A stretch of 5,327 bases of DNA from Bacteroidota bacterium (GCA_021780705.1 JAJXYG010000098.1:1-5327); one strand, 5' to 3'. Counted from the first letter of the stretch, positions 1 to 5,228 are shown. Translations and numbers: made by a program. The notes: generated from the letters alone by a model not told the origin.

Positions 1-249
1 TACGGCTACCCCACACCGGTTACAGTCAAAAGCTTTTTCTATTGCATGGGCGATGGGTCTGGCAAAAGAAAAAATCTCGCCCAGGTATTCATCCGGCACA
101 TCAAAAAATTTGTCCACTTCTATTTTTGGAATCACCAGGGTATGTCCTTCCACCAGGGGGAAAATATCCAGGAAAGCGAGAAAACGGTCATTCTCCGCAA
201 TCTTGTAGCAGGGAATTTCGCCGGCAATGATCCTTGAAAATATGGTCAT
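1..249 (-). CDS. HIT-family (histidine triad) nucleotide-binding protein, N-terminal 83 residues, runs off the window
   Basis: Reading from ATG at 249 down to base 1 gives 83 uninterrupted codons beginning MTIFSRIIAGEIPCYKIAEN. The order of motifs fits the HIT superfamily: the N-terminal 'F.kII.gEIP' strand, 'FLDIFPLVEGHTLVIPK' at about residues 26-42, then 'EVDKFFDVPDE' and a helix 'FARPIAHAIEKAF'. HIT proteins are small cytosolic nucleotide hydrolases or transferases that act on purine nucleoside phosphoramidates or dinucleotides. The diagnostic C-terminal HxHxH triad would lie about 10-25 residues past the window edge, so catalysis cannot be judged. The start follows an A-rich stretch (minus strand, about 261-270) and no Shine-Dalgarno, normal for Bacteroidota. 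It lies 58 nt downstream of greA with no convincing terminator or promoter between, so co-transcription with greA is likely. The family call is firm; the exact substrate is unknown. Confidence 0.9.
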   Translation of the reverse strand, partial: MTIFSRIIAGEIPCYKIAENDRFLAFLDIFPLVEGHTLVIPKIEVDKFFDVPDEYLGEIFSFARPIAHAIEKAFDCNRCGVAV

Positions 250-307
250 GGGTATATGCGATTTTTTTTTCAATGAAAGGCCGGGCAACCCGGATATTCC
301 GGAAATG

Positions 308-781
308 TCACGCCGAGATTTGCTCGATCTTGAAGCGGATGGTGCCGGCCGGCACTTTTATTTCCGCAGTTTCTCCCACCACCTTGCCGAGCAGGCCCTT
401 GCCGATAGGGGAGGTCGCTGAGATCTTCTGCAGTTTCAGGTCCGCTTCCTTCTCTGACACGATCTGGTAGGTCACCTGTTTTTTGGTAGCCAGGTTGGTC
501 ATGGTTACCTTGGTAAGAATAGAGACTTTGCTGGTATCAATGGCTGTTTCATCCACAATCCGTGCGGTGGCAATGATGGCCTCCAGTTGCTTTATTTTGG
601 CTTCCAGAATTCCTTGCGCTTCCTTGGCTGCATCATACTCTGCATTTTCTTTCAGGTCTCCTTTTTCCCGTGCTTCTGCAATTGCCCTGGAGGCCGCAGG
701 ACGGTCCACTCCCTTCATTTGCTGGAGCTCATTTTTCATCTGTTCAAAGGTCTCCTTGGTTACGTAATTGATCTGGCTCAT
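308..781 (-). CDS. greA: Transcription elongation factor GreA
   Basis: This 157-residue protein has the usual GreA length (E. coli GreA is 158). GreA enters the RNA polymerase secondary channel and stimulates cleavage of backtracked RNA. Residues 1 to about 75 form the antiparallel coiled coil. The tip motif 'GDLKENAEYDAAKE' (41-54) carries the acidic residues Asp42 and Glu45 that correspond to the Mg-coordinating tip residues of the family. Residues of about 80-157 form the FKBP-like C-terminal domain, with 'ISATSPIGKGLLGK' and the ending 'VPAGTIRFKIEQIS'. The ATG at 781 is chosen because it starts at the normal GreA N-terminus. An in-frame ATG at 841 would add 20 residues that lie inside a terminator hairpin and its T-run, so it is rejected. 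Upstream are a good Bacteroidota promoter (866-897) and an intrinsic terminator within the predicted leader. The HIT gene follows 58 nt downstream. Confidence 0.97.
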   Translation of the reverse strand: MSQINYVTKETFEQMKNELQQMKGVDRPAASRAIAEAREKGDLKENAEYDAAKEAQGILEAKIKQLEAIIATARIVDETAIDTSKVSILTKVTMTNLATKKQVTYQIVSEKEADLKLQKISATSPIGKGLLGKVVGETAEIKVPAGTIRFKIEQISA

Positions 782-820
782 TCTTTCAGGTTTTAATTGA
801 AAATTTCTTAGGGTAAATGG

Positions 821-859
821 AAAAAAAATACAACGCCCCACTATGAATGGGACGTTGTA
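821..859 (-). terminator. Intrinsic terminator in the probable greA leader, also 3' of the dehydrogenase gene
   Basis: On the minus strand a 12-bp stem (859-848 pairing with 840-829) encloses a 7-nt loop (847-841) and is followed at once by eight T (828-821). All 12 pairs form in the minus-strand RNA, one of them a G.U wobble. On the plus strand that position is a C.A mismatch and there is no trailing T-run, so the element is directional. It lies 30 nt after the dehydrogenase stop codon and would end the ridA-dehydrogenase transcript. It also sits immediately downstream of the predicted greA start site and 39 nt before the greA start codon, so greA transcripts would have to read through it. 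Confidence 0.85.
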
Positions 860-865
860 GTGCTA

Positions 866-897
866 CAAATATATAAAAAATTGAAGAATTATTCCAA
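866..897 (-). promoter_or_regulatory. Predicted greA promoter (Bacteroidota -33/-7 type)
   Basis: The minus strand reads TATATTTG at 873-866, an exact match to the Bacteroidota -7 consensus TAnnTTTG. A TTG at 897-895 lies 21 nt upstream, an acceptable spacing for the -33 element of this group. The -33 triplet is the Leu codon just before the dehydrogenase's final Glu codon and stop. Transcription would begin near 858-862, at the base of the terminator hairpin. The position between gene end and terminator is the main evidence that greA has its own start; no experimental support is visible. Confidence 0.6.
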
Positions 898-1818
898 GCC
901 GAGCTTTTTGAGAAGTACCTCTGCCATCTTGTAAAAGGCCTCATGACTGTATCCGGCGATATGGGGAGTTACGATCACATTCTCAAATCCACATAGCTCC
1001 TTAAACTCCTCGGTCTCCTCCGCGCTATAGGAATCCAGCCTTTCATTTTCGAGTACGTCAAGCCCCGCTCCGGCCACTTTTCCGGTTTTCAATGCCCGGA
1101 TGAGGGCACGGGTATGGGTGACCTTTCCCCGGCAGGTGGAAAGGAAAAACGGTTTTCGTTCCAGGCTATTGAAAAAAGACTCATCGGCAAAATGGGCCGT
1201 TTCCTGGGTTAAGGGCAGGTGCAGGCTGATCACGTCCGCATACCGGCATACTTGTTCCAGATTGGCTTCCTTGATATAGCCCGTGCCGAAACCAAATTTG
1301 TATTTGTCGTAAGCCAGGACGGTTGCGTCAAAGGATGCCAGCAATTTGGAAAAGGCCCATCCGGTATTTCCATATCCGATAATGCCGACAGTCTTTCCGC
1401 TGATCTCAGTACCCCGGTTGGCATCCCGGATCCATTTGCCGTTTCTGACCTCTTCATAACTGGATACTATTTTATTGGAGAGACCCAGCAGCATACCCAG
1501 GGCATGTTCTGCCACGGCATTGCGGTTGCCCTCCGGGCTGCTTTCACAACGGATCCCCCTGGAATGGGCGTATTCCACATCAATCAATTCCATCCCGCTT
1601 CCCAGCCTGCCGATCCACTGGAGGTGGGTCGCCTTGTCGATCAGGGGTCTGTCGACCGGCAGCCGGGTGGTTACCACCAGCCCCGAGGCCTGGCCGATGA
1701 TGGCACTCAGTTCTTCATAATTGATATTCTCGGAATGAAGAATGGAATAGCCTTTTTGCTGGAGTACATCGATGAGATGATTGTGAACCCGGGAAGTAAT
1801 GATAACCTGCTTTTTCAA
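889..1818 (-). CDS. D-isomer-specific 2-hydroxyacid dehydrogenase (SerA/PdxB-like, no ACT domain), TTG start
   Basis: This 309-residue cytosolic NAD-dependent oxidoreductase belongs to the D-2-hydroxyacid dehydrogenase family. The substrate-binding domain is split between about 1-98 and the C-terminus, around the NAD-binding Rossmann domain at about 99-288. The dinucleotide loop GYGNTG is at 148-153, and Asp171 ends the second strand, suggesting NAD rather than NADP. The catalytic triad is complete: Arg230 in 'CRGK', Glu259 in 'GLDVLENE' and His286 in 'TPHIAG', with Arg-Glu spacing of 29 as in SerA. There is no ACT regulatory domain, so the length fits short phosphoglycerate-dehydrogenase-like enzymes common in Bacteroidota; the substrate cannot be named. 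No in-frame ATG precedes residue 76, and a TGA lies three codons upstream of the TTG at 1818, so TTG is the best start. The gene follows ridA by 19 nt, implying one operon. Confidence 0.92.
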   Translation of the reverse strand: MKKQVIITSRVHNHLIDVLQQKGYSILHSENINYEELSAIIGQASGLVVTTRLPVDRPLIDKATHLQWIGRLGSGMELIDVEYAHSRGIRCESSPEGNRNAVAEHALGMLLGLSNKIVSSYEEVRNGKWIRDANRGTEISGKTVGIIGYGNTGWAFSKLLASFDATVLAYDKYKFGFGTGYIKEANLEQVCRYADVISLHLPLTQETAHFADESFFNSLERKPFFLSTCRGKVTHTRALIRALKTGKVAGAGLDVLENERLDSYSAEETEEFKELCGFENVIVTPHIAGYSHEAFYKMAEVLLKKLGLE

Positions 1819-1837
1819 ATTGGATCATTTTTGAGGA

Positions 1838-2218
1838 TTAGGAGGCGGCAATCATGCTGATTTCCACCCGGGCTCCCCTGGGAAGTCCCTTGACAGCCAC
1901 CGTTTCCCGGGCAGGAAAGGAGTCCTTGAAATATTTTCCATATACTTCATTCACTGCAGCGAATGCGTCCATGTCACCCAGGAAAATGGTAGTCTTGATT
2001 ACGTCGGAAAAATTAAGGCCTGCGGCAGAAAGCACGGCCTGCAGATTTTGCATCACCTGTTCGGTTTCCTCTGTAACGGAACCGTTGACCAGTTCAGTGC
2101 TGCCCGGTCTGAGTGCTATCTGACCCGATAGAAATACCAGACCCGAGGCCTGGATGCCCTGGCTGTAGGGTCCTATCGCTTCGGGAGCTCCCTGGGTGTA
2201 AATCACCTTCTTTTCCAT
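1838..2218 (-). CDS. ridA: RidA family reactive enamine/imine deaminase
   Basis: At 126 residues this matches the RidA (YjgF/YER057c/UK114) family in length and motif order. RidA hydrolyses reactive enamine/imine intermediates such as 2-aminoacrylate, which are released by PLP enzymes acting on serine or threonine and would otherwise inactivate PLP enzymes. Visible family features are 'GPYSQG' at 16-21 with Tyr18, 'ASGLVFLSGQ' at 24-33 and 'FPARETVAVKGLPRGARVEI' at 101-120. Arg104 there corresponds to the catalytic Arg105 of E. coli RidA and Glu119 to its Glu120. The catalytic arginine makes this a true RidA-type member rather than one of the Rid groups lacking it. The protein is expected to be a cytosolic homotrimer. 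It is the first gene of a probable two-gene operon with the downstream dehydrogenase and is divergent from the acyl-CoA dehydrogenase-like gene. Confidence 0.95.
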   Translation of the reverse strand: MEKKVIYTQGAPEAIGPYSQGIQASGLVFLSGQIALRPGSTELVNGSVTEETEQVMQNLQAVLSAAGLNFSDVIKTTIFLGDMDAFAAVNEVYGKYFKDSFPARETVAVKGLPRGARVEISMIAAS

Positions 2219-2267
2219 GTTATCAAATTAGGTATTCGTTAAAATTGCAAAACTTTCCATCAACCAA

Positions 2268-2275
2268 CAAACCTA
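2268..2275 (-). promoter_or_regulatory. Predicted -7 box for ridA-dehydrogenase operon
   Basis: The minus strand reads TAGGTTTG, matching TAnnTTTG, 49 nt before the ridA start codon, so the leader would be about 40 nt. I find no TTG at the right distance upstream for a -33 element. Its TA step (2274-2275) is shared with the opposite-strand -7 box. The call rests on the box sequence and its place in the 77-nt divergent region. Confidence 0.4.
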
Positions 2276-2281
2276 TTTTTG
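2274..2281 (+). promoter_or_regulatory. Predicted -7 box for the 3HCDH-like/tsaB operon
   Basis: The plus strand reads TATTTTTG, an exact match to TAnnTTTG, ending 14 nt before the ATG at 2296. Transcription would begin about 2287-2289 and leave a leader of under 10 nt. No clear -33 TTTG is present at the usual spacing. The region is A/T-rich and T-tracts can give this match by chance, so confidence is moderate. Confidence 0.4.
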
Positions 2282-2295
2282 TAAAAAATAATGAA

Positions 2296-2946
2296 ATGAA
2301 AATTTTTGCCGTGGCAAATTTAGAGCAACAGCAAGAAATTCTGGCCAAGCCTGCCACACAGGAAGTGGAATGGACATTTTGCAAGGAGTACTCCGAAGCG
2401 GCAGCAGGTGATCCCAACAGCCCCCTGTTCCTTTTAAGTGATGATGCGGTGGAAAGTGCCCGTCCCTCACTGGCAGGAAGACCGGTTTTTATCAATTCAG
2501 TGATCACCACCCTGAAGGAAGGGAATTATTCTCCCTCCTTCATCAGGATCAACGCCTGGCCGGGTTTTCTGAGCCGGCCCATATGGGAACTGGCCACCGC
2601 TGACCAGACTGGCGCCCTCAAAATAATGAATGTCCTGGGATGGGAGGGGGTTTTGGTGGGCGATGAACCCGGACTCGTAGCAGCCAGGGTCATCTCCATG
2701 GTAATCAATGAAGCCTATTTTGCACTCCAAGAAGGGGTGAGCGGGAAGAAGGAGATTGACATGGCGATGAAACTGGGAAATAATTATCCTTTCGGCCCCA
2801 TGGAATGGCTGGACAGGATCGGAATTGAAAAAGTCTATACCCTTTTGAATACCCTGTCGAAAAAGGATGCGCGTTATGCCCCTGCTCCATTGCTTTTCGC
2901 CGAATTTCAACAACAAACTTCTTCCTCCCATGACTCCCCTCATTAA
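2296..2946 (+). CDS. Short 3-hydroxyacyl-CoA dehydrogenase-like protein with incomplete Rossmann domain, probable non-canonical or inactive member
   Basis: The 216-residue product aligns by eye with the C-terminal two thirds of 3-hydroxyacyl/3-hydroxybutyryl-CoA dehydrogenases, which are about 280-310 residues. Residues of about 120-205 match the helical 3HCDH C-terminal domain: 'GDEPGLVAARVISMVINEAY' (122-141, family DxPGFVxNR), 'EGVSGKKEIDMAMKLG' (146-161) and 'YPFGPMEWLDRIG' (164-176). The first 60 residues have no GxGxxG NAD-binding loop. The segment 'FINSVITTL' (65-73) matches the family's 'NTSSL' region and keeps Ser68. The catalytic His of 'HFFNP' is Asn86, while its Glu partner is kept as Glu98 at the usual 12-residue spacing; the Asn of 'VNR' is Ala130. 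The start at 2296 follows an A-rich leader; upstream in-frame codons lie inside ridA. It overlaps tsaB by 17 nt. Normal NAD-dependent oxidation seems unlikely; its role is unknown. Confidence 0.8.
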   Translation: MKIFAVANLEQQQEILAKPATQEVEWTFCKEYSEAAAGDPNSPLFLLSDDAVESARPSLAGRPVFINSVITTLKEGNYSPSFIRINAWPGFLSRPIWELATADQTGALKIMNVLGWEGVLVGDEPGLVAARVISMVINEAYFALQEGVSGKKEIDMAMKLGNNYPFGPMEWLDRIGIEKVYTLLNTLSKKDARYAPAPLLFAEFQQQTSSSHDSPH

Positions 2947-3610
2947 TATACATACCGCCACAGAAAATGCCATAGTCAACCTGGTGGTTGACGGGAAGCT
3001 TGTGGATTCCCGGGAAAACGCGGATACCCGGGAGCACGGAAAATTTCTGCATTTGGCCATAGAGGACCTTTTAAGGGAGCACGGGATACAGATAAGGGAA
3101 TTACAGGCCATAGGCGTCACCCAGGGGCCAGGGTCCTATACCGGGATCCGGGTAGGTCTTGCCTCAGCCAGCGGCCTGGCCTTCGCCCTGCGGATTCCTA
3201 TGATTTTTTTGAGTGCCCTCGAATTGCTGGCCGGGGAGGCAAAGCAGGCGGATCCCGTGTTCCAGGGACGCTTCTGCCCCATGATCGACGCCCGCAGAAT
3301 GGAAGTGTATACGTCTATGTATGACAGTAAACTGCTTGAATTAATGCCCCCCCAGGCCATGATCCTTCACCATGACTCCTTTGCGGAGGTATTGCAGGCG
3401 GAAAAGGTGCATTTTTTCGGTAGCGGAGCGGAAAAATTCCAACAGGTTTGCACCAGTCCCCACGCGGGTTTTTCCCAGGTAAAAATCACCTCAGAGGGCC
3501 TTGCCGCCCTGTCCTGGAAAAAATTCGGGGAAGGAAAAGTGGAAATTCGCCCCTATGCTATACCGTTGTATATTAAGGATTTTCATAGCGCTCCCCCCTC
3601 GGGATCCTGA
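2930..3610 (+). CDS. tsaB: tRNA t6A37 biosynthesis protein TsaB
   Basis: The 226-residue protein is of normal TsaB length. TsaB is the ASKHA-fold partner that dimerises with TsaD (with TsaE) to transfer the threonylcarbamoyl group made by TsaC onto A37 of ANN-decoding tRNAs in the cytosol. Evidence is the N-terminal strand 'INIHTATENAIVNLV' (5-19), the hallmark 'GPGSYTGIRVGLASASGLA' (66-84), 'IPMIFLSALELLA' (89-101) and 'IDARRMEVYTSMYD' (119-132), with a closing 'IPLYIKDF' (211-218). His8 replaces the acidic residue usual in 'I-D/E-T'; TsaB has a scaffold role, so this need not matter. The ATG at 2930 gives the normal N-terminus; the in-frame ATG at 2867 lies deep in the upstream gene. The 17-nt overlap with that gene suggests translational coupling. 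No clear intrinsic terminator follows. Confidence 0.95.
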   Translation: MTPLINIHTATENAIVNLVVDGKLVDSRENADTREHGKFLHLAIEDLLREHGIQIRELQAIGVTQGPGSYTGIRVGLASASGLAFALRIPMIFLSALELLAGEAKQADPVFQGRFCPMIDARRMEVYTSMYDSKLLELMPPQAMILHHDSFAEVLQAEKVHFFGSGAEKFQQVCTSPHAGFSQVKITSEGLAALSWKKFGEGKVEIRPYAIPLYIKDFHSAPPSGS

Positions 3611-3672
3611 CATTTTATGAAAGTTTTTAATATTTTGTTAACCAGACTAGGCCGAATTTTCTGATCAATGTA

Positions 3673-3680
3673 TATCTTTG
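3673..3680 (+). promoter_or_regulatory. Predicted -7 box for the ArsR-type regulator gene
   Basis: TATCTTTG followed by C matches the Bacteroidota -7 consensus TAnnTTTG exactly and lies 28 nt before the ATG at 3709. The predicted start site near 3686-3688 gives a leader of about 22 nt ending in an A-run (about 3694-3701), typical of Bacteroidota translation initiation. No convincing -33 TTTG is seen at 19-21 nt upstream. Confidence 0.5.
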
Positions 3681-3708
3681 CAGGAACCTTGTTAAAAAAA
3701 ATCTGATT

Positions 3709-4062
3709 ATGTCTTATTCTGAGCCTTTACAAGCTGTAAATACCGATGAATCAGGCGTACAGAATGAAACACTTCCCGATATTGACTATCACACAGTTAA
3801 AAAAGCAGCTCTTGTGCTTCGGGCTCTGAATCATAAACTTCGCCAACAAATTATTAAGACGATTCATGAAAACCACCGGTTGACCGTAACGGAACTTTAT
3901 GTGAAGCTGAGGCTTGAACAATCCGTTGCATCTCAACACTTGGCTATCCTGAGAAAGACAGGTATCGTGAACACCCAACGTGAAGGCAAATTTATTTTCT
4001 ACACGCTGAACATGAGCCGGATTGAATCCATCAATAAATTTGTTAAGAACCTGGTTCGCTGA
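3709..4062 (+). CDS. ArsR/SmtB-type winged helix-turn-helix transcriptional regulator, cysteine-free
   Basis: The 117-residue protein has an N-terminal tail (about 1-28) followed by an ArsR-type winged helix. 'VLRALNHKLRQQIIKTIHEN' (36-55) is the first conserved helical region, 'LTVTELYVKL' (58-67) is helix 3, and 'EQSVASQHLAILRKTGIV' (70-87) is the recognition helix and turn. 'REGKFIFYTLN' (91-101) is the beta wing. ArsR proteins are dimeric repressors that usually leave DNA when a metal or another effector binds. There is no cysteine in the whole sequence, and the helix-3 'ELCVCDL' metal site is replaced by 'ELYVKL', so thiol-based sensing of arsenic, cadmium or persulfide is excluded; a histidine/acidic site at helix 5 cannot be ruled out. 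The coding sequence is visibly more A/T-rich than its neighbours. It has its own predicted promoter and terminator, so it is probably monocistronic. Effector and targets are unknown. Confidence 0.9.
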   Translation: MSYSEPLQAVNTDESGVQNETLPDIDYHTVKKAALVLRALNHKLRQQIIKTIHENHRLTVTELYVKLRLEQSVASQHLAILRKTGIVNTQREGKFIFYTLNMSRIESINKFVKNLVR

Positions 4063-4110
4063 GAAGTGATTCCTGTATTCCACCCCCGGATCCCCCGCAT
4101 TGAGTCAGGG

Positions 4111-4132
4111 GCAGGGAATCCTGCTTGTTTTT
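4111..4132 (+). terminator. Likely intrinsic terminator after the ArsR-type gene
   Basis: GCAGG-GAAT-CCTGC (4111-4124) forms a perfect 5-bp GC-rich stem with a 4-nt loop, extendable by two G.U pairs at the base, and is followed by TTGTTTTT (4125-4132). It lies 48 nt after the ArsR stop codon on the coding strand. The stem is short, so efficiency is uncertain. It separates the regulator from the rhodanese gene. The rest of the 230-nt gap (4063-4292) shows no open reading frame that I can support. Confidence 0.55.
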
Positions 4133-4262
4133 CAATCCCGTTACCCACCCGCAGACCCGCCCCCGGATGCCTTACCCGAATCGGGATATTCAATAAATAA
4201 CCGGTGCCATCCAGATCCCCTGGTTTTTCCCGGAATCATGGGAATAAAGGCAACCAATTCTG

Positions 4263-4270
4263 TAATTTTG
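4263..4270 (+). promoter_or_regulatory. Predicted -7 box for the tandem rhodanese gene
   Basis: TAATTTTG followed by C matches TAnnTTTG exactly and ends 22 nt before the ATG at 4293. Transcription would begin near 4277, giving a leader of about 15 nt that includes the A-rich 'accataaatc'. No clear -33 element is seen. With the terminator at 4111-4132 it argues for separate transcription from the ArsR-type gene. Confidence 0.5.
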
Positions 4271-4292
4271 CACACTCCAAACCATAAATCAT

Positions 4293-4973
4293 ATGGAAGC
4301 AGTTTCCCTTTCCCAGTTCAAGTCTCAGGTTAGCAAAGGGGCGATCCCTCTGGATGTCAGGACCCCGGAAGAATTTGCCCAAAAGTTTCTTAAAGGATCC
4401 CTGTATGGAGGGGAGTCAGCAGATGCGAAGGAATTTGCCCGGTTATTGGGGTACTGGGATTCCCCCCTGATCCTTATTACCCAAAATGGGAATGAGGAAG
4501 AAGCCCGTGTGTTTCAGGCTCAAAGCAGCCTTCCGGGTATTTCAGGTTTTCTCGAGGGAGGGATGGAGGCAGGGGAGGCCGCAGGGGTAGATTTGGATAT
4601 GATCATAGAAGTCGACCCCGATGAACTGGCCCTGGATTTGCCTCATGATGACCGGATATTGGTCGTGGATGTAAGGGTTCCGGCGGCTTATGCAGCAGGC
4701 CATGTGGAAAATGCCCTGAATCTGCCCCTGGACCAGATGTCGGACCTGGCCCTGGTGGCCCAGCTGGAGGAGGACCAGAATATATATGTCTATTCAGACC
4801 TGGTCTCGGGGGGGATGCTGGCGGCTTCTATATTAAAGAGACAGGAATACCATAACCTTCGACTGGTGAGCGGAGGATGGGAATGGATCAGAAAGGAACC
4901 AGGAATCCCGATTGAGGTCGAAAAATCACCAAAGGAACCCGGGACTGCATTACCGGGTAATCTGCAGAACTGA
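4293..4973 (+). CDS. Stand-alone tandem rhodanese-domain protein lacking both catalytic cysteines
   Basis: The 226-residue protein has two rhodanese-like domains. Domain 1 (about 3-97) shows 'IPLDVRTPEEFAQKFLKGS' (18-36) and 'GISGFLEGGMEAGEAAG' (82-98). Domain 2 (about 105-207) shows 'ILVVDVRVPAAYAAGHVENA' (122-141), 'LNLPLDQM' and 'LVSGGWEWIRKEPGIPI' (191-207). Active rhodaneses carry a sulfur-accepting Cys at the start of the loop after the central strand. Here loop 1 is 'LITQNGNEEEA' (61-71) and loop 2 is 'VYSDLVSGGMLAA' (166-178), with Ser168 at the Cys position; the protein has no cysteine at all. Sulfurtransferase activity is therefore not expected. The arrangement resembles the C-terminal half of Bacteroidota MBL-fold plus double-rhodanese proteins, but no metallo-hydrolase domain precedes it: the start codon follows a promoter-like box and a non-coding gap. 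There is no signal peptide or membrane segment, so it is probably cytosolic. Its role is unknown. Confidence 0.88.
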   Translation: MEAVSLSQFKSQVSKGAIPLDVRTPEEFAQKFLKGSLYGGESADAKEFARLLGYWDSPLILITQNGNEEEARVFQAQSSLPGISGFLEGGMEAGEAAGVDLDMIIEVDPDELALDLPHDDRILVVDVRVPAAYAAGHVENALNLPLDQMSDLALVAQLEEDQNIYVYSDLVSGGMLAASILKRQEYHNLRLVSGGWEWIRKEPGIPIEVEKSPKEPGTALPGNLQN

Positions 4974-5024
4974 TTTCCGGTTGGGCGGTTTAACCCCGAA
5001 ACGACTCCCGGGCCCCAGCCCGAT

Positions 5025-5041
5025 GAGGAGGTCTCCTCCTC
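5025..5041. repeat. Inverted repeat (7-bp stem, 3-nt loop)
   Basis: GAGGAGG and CCTCCTC flank the loop TCT and form a perfect 7-bp GC-rich stem. It extends by two G-C pairs (5020-5021 with 5042-5043) if three bases, GAT, bulge out. No T-run follows on either strand, so it is not a standard intrinsic terminator. It lies 51 nt after the rhodanese stop codon and could be an mRNA 3'-end hairpin. Confidence 0.5.
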
Positions 5042-5228
5042 GGTATGGTCCCGCTAAAAATGGGCAATCTCCCTGATTTCAAGCATATTGGAGCCATTTA
5101 TTTTCCCAGAAACTGGCCAAAATTCTTGTTTTTAACCTTTTTTTATTACTTTTCGGACTGACTTGATTGCATTTCAAATTTGGGCATAATTTTTGGCAAG
5201 AAATTTTACAAAGGGTTAACATCCTTTC

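Noticed and set aside
274..293. CCGGG-TTG-CCCGG hairpin between greA and the HIT gene as a terminator
   Set aside because: The 5-bp stem is not followed by a T-run on the minus strand; the nearby homopolymer reads as A in that direction.
782..841. A longer greA starting at the in-frame ATG at 841
   Set aside because: The 20 extra residues are encoded by the terminator hairpin and its T-run, and GreA proteins normally begin at the position of the ATG at 781.
1219..1860. 213-codon plus-strand open frame across the dehydrogenase gene
   Set aside because: It is antisense to a gene with complete catalytic motifs, shows no family features of its own, and is a shadow of GC-rich codons.
1682..2153. 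12-bp direct repeat CCCGAGGCCTGG at 1682-1693 and 2142-2153, each encoding Q-A-S-G-L-V
   Set aside because: ASGLV is a family-wide motif in RidA, and the dehydrogenase copy fits its own strand; shared codon choice explains the match better than duplication.
2497..3120. 207-codon minus-strand open frame opposite the 3HCDH-like gene and tsaB
   Set aside because: It spans the junction of two well-supported plus-strand genes and its product has no recognisable domain.
4211..4228. CCAG-ATCCC-CTGG followed by five T as a terminator
   Set aside because: The stem is only 4 bp, and a better hairpin with a T-run lies closer to the ArsR gene at 4111-4132.
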